Shown here: piece after piece, positions 31,861 through 33,223 of the stretch
How the letters are laid out: each line of letters opens with the position of its first letter
Numbering within the stretch: position 1 is the first letter of the stretch
Assembly (NCBI GenBank): GCA_009731375.1
Contig: BJOX01000143.1
Coordinates: 143,084-176,306 of the forward strand
Length of the DNA: 33,223 nucleotides
Direction: 5' to 3'
Origin: Paulinella micropora
Taxonomy: Eukaryota > Cercozoa > Imbricatea > Euglyphida
Notes under the pieces: generated by a model
The model's database searches: none
The model's input: only the letters and a program-made list of their open reading frames with translations
Told to the model about the DNA's origin: nothing
Program-made: the position numbers and the translations under genes

Positions 31861-33130
31861 GTGACAGTCTGCAGCGCGACCTTGCCTGGTTGTTGTATAT
31901 TAGAAATTTATGTGTGTGTATGTATGTATGTATGTGTGTGTATGTGTGTATATGACCTTGTCTGGTTGTTGTATATTAGAAATGTATGTGTGTATGTATG
32001 TATGTATGTATGTGTGTATGTGTGTGTATGACCTTGTCTGGTTGTTGTATATTAGAAATGTATGTGTGTATGTATGTATGTGTGTATGTGTGTATGTGAC
32101 CTTGTTTGCTTGTTGTATATTATAAATGTATGTGTGTATGTATGTATGTGTGTATGTGTGTATGCGACCTTGTCTGGTTGTTGTATATTAGAAATGTATG
32201 TGTGTATTTGTGTATGTATGTGTGTATGTGTGTATGTGTGTATATGACCTTGTCTGGTTGTTGTATATTAGAAATGTATGTGTGTATGTATGTATGTGTG
32301 TATGTGTGTTTGTGTGTATGTGACCTTGTCTGGTTGTTGTATATTAGAAATGTATGTGTGTATTTGTGTATGTATGTGTGTATGTGTGTATGAGACCTTG
32401 TGTGGTTGTTGTATATTAGAAATGTATGTGTGTATTTGTGTATGTATGTGTGTATGTGTGTATGTGTGTATATGACCTTGTCTGGTTGTTGCATATTAGA
32501 AATGTATGTGTGTATGTATGTATGTATGTGTGTGTATGTGTGTATGTGTGTATATGACCTTGTCTGGTTGTTGCATATTAGAAATGTATGTGTGTATGTA
32601 TGTGTGTACGTGTGTATGTGTGTGTATGACCTTGTCTGGTTGTTGTATATTAGAAATGTACGTGTGTATGTATGTATGTATGTATGTATGTATGTATGTA
32701 TGTGTATGTGTGTATGTGTGTATGTGACCTTGTCTGGTTGTTGTATATTAGAAATGTATGTGTGTATTTGTGTATATATGTATGTGTGTATGTGTATATG
32801 TGTGTATATGACCTTGTCTGGTTGTGTTGTATATTAGAGATGTATGTATGTATGTATGTATGTGTATGTATGTATGTATGTGTGTATGTGTGTATGACCT
32901 TGTCTGGTTGTTGTATATTAGAGATGTATGGATGTATGTATGTATGTATGTATGTATGTGTGTATGTGTGTATATGACCTTGTCTGGTTGTTGTATATTA
33001 GAAATGTATGTATGTATGTGTGTATGTATCCATGTGTGATCGTCTACATTGTCTGTTTGTTGTATATTAGATATGTATGTGTGTATGTGTGTATGTGACC
33101 TTGTCTGGTTGTTGTATATTAGATATACGC
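31861..33130. repeat. Minisatellite of about 17 units, core GACCTTGTCTGGTTGTTGTA
   Basis: The core is followed by TATTAGAAATGTATGTG and then 25-55 bp of GTAT/GTGT repeats. Copies start near 31878, 31954, 32028, 32098, 32166, 32246, 32322 and onward to 33097, at 68-96 bp spacing; one at about 33040 is diverged. Confidence 0.95.
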
Positions 33131-33170
33131 GCTGTTGCCTCTTTCAGGTCCTCCATCTTACTCTCAGCTG

Positions 33171-33208
<38 letters not shown>

Positions 33209-33223
33209 TTCTCTCTCCCCTTT
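33131..33223. repeat. (CT)n and (AT)n tract at the window end
   Basis: CT from 33171, AT at 33188-33209, then CT/C-rich sequence to the end. No gene is seen. Confidence 0.9.

Noticed and set aside
27400-33130. Regularly spaced cores resembling a CRISPR array
   Set aside because: Spacers are tetranucleotide repeats of variable length, no cas gene is present and the DNA is eukaryotic. These are minisatellites.

Overview
The window is nuclear DNA from a eukaryote with a bloated, repeat-rich genome. It holds one long, nearly intact Ty3/gypsy-type LTR retrotransposon, remnants of other transposons, a damaged polyubiquitin locus, and about 18 kb made mostly of microsatellites, minisatellites and assembly gaps (runs of N). 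The host cannot be named with certainty. The ubiquitin repeats carry D16, S19, Q28 and A57, which fits a protist or alga better than an animal or fungus; anything narrower (for example a chromerid-like alga) would be a guess. There is no bacterial-style gene organisation, no rRNA gene and no convincing tRNA gene.

Layout. 1-1260: 3' end of an upstream retrotransposon copy (last 72 codons of pol, 3' UTR, LTR). 1038-11337: a complete 10.3 kb element with 223-bp LTRs, an AUG-free leader, gag (874 codons), a single in-frame UGA, then pol (1928 codons: protease, reverse transcriptase, RNase H, DD35E integrase, GPY/F-like module and a long C-terminal extension). The upstream copy and this element share the LTR at 1038-1260, so the two form a tandem array with a 10,077-bp period. 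11338-14986: AT-rich DNA with two small inverted-repeat (MITE-like) elements and the 3' end of a decayed Ty1/copia element on the minus strand. 14987-21220: microsatellite arrays (CTA, CT, CATA, GATA/TATC, poly-A) with two small satellite families, the second having a 177-bp unit with a 16-bp palindrome. 21221-24620: dispersed short repeats ending in (GAA)n or (ATT)n tails. 24621-25483: a broken polyubiquitin copy with an A-rich tail. 25795-25988: a second copy of the MITE family found at 13632. 26946-33223: GA/GAAA arrays followed by several arrays in which a 35-45 bp core is separated by variable tetranucleotide tracts.

How the parts work together. The main element makes one transcript. Gag is an RNA-binding structural protein with a CCCH zinc finger and an RGG-rich tail in place of the usual CCHC knuckle. 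Pol lies in the same frame directly after the context UGA-CUAG, a known leaky-stop signal, so Gag-Pol is probably made by stop-codon readthrough and not by frameshifting. This is the most interesting biology in the window. The repeat-rich half looks like a record of small retroposons and satellites seeding and being split by microsatellites; apart from the broken ubiquitin copy I see no host gene there.
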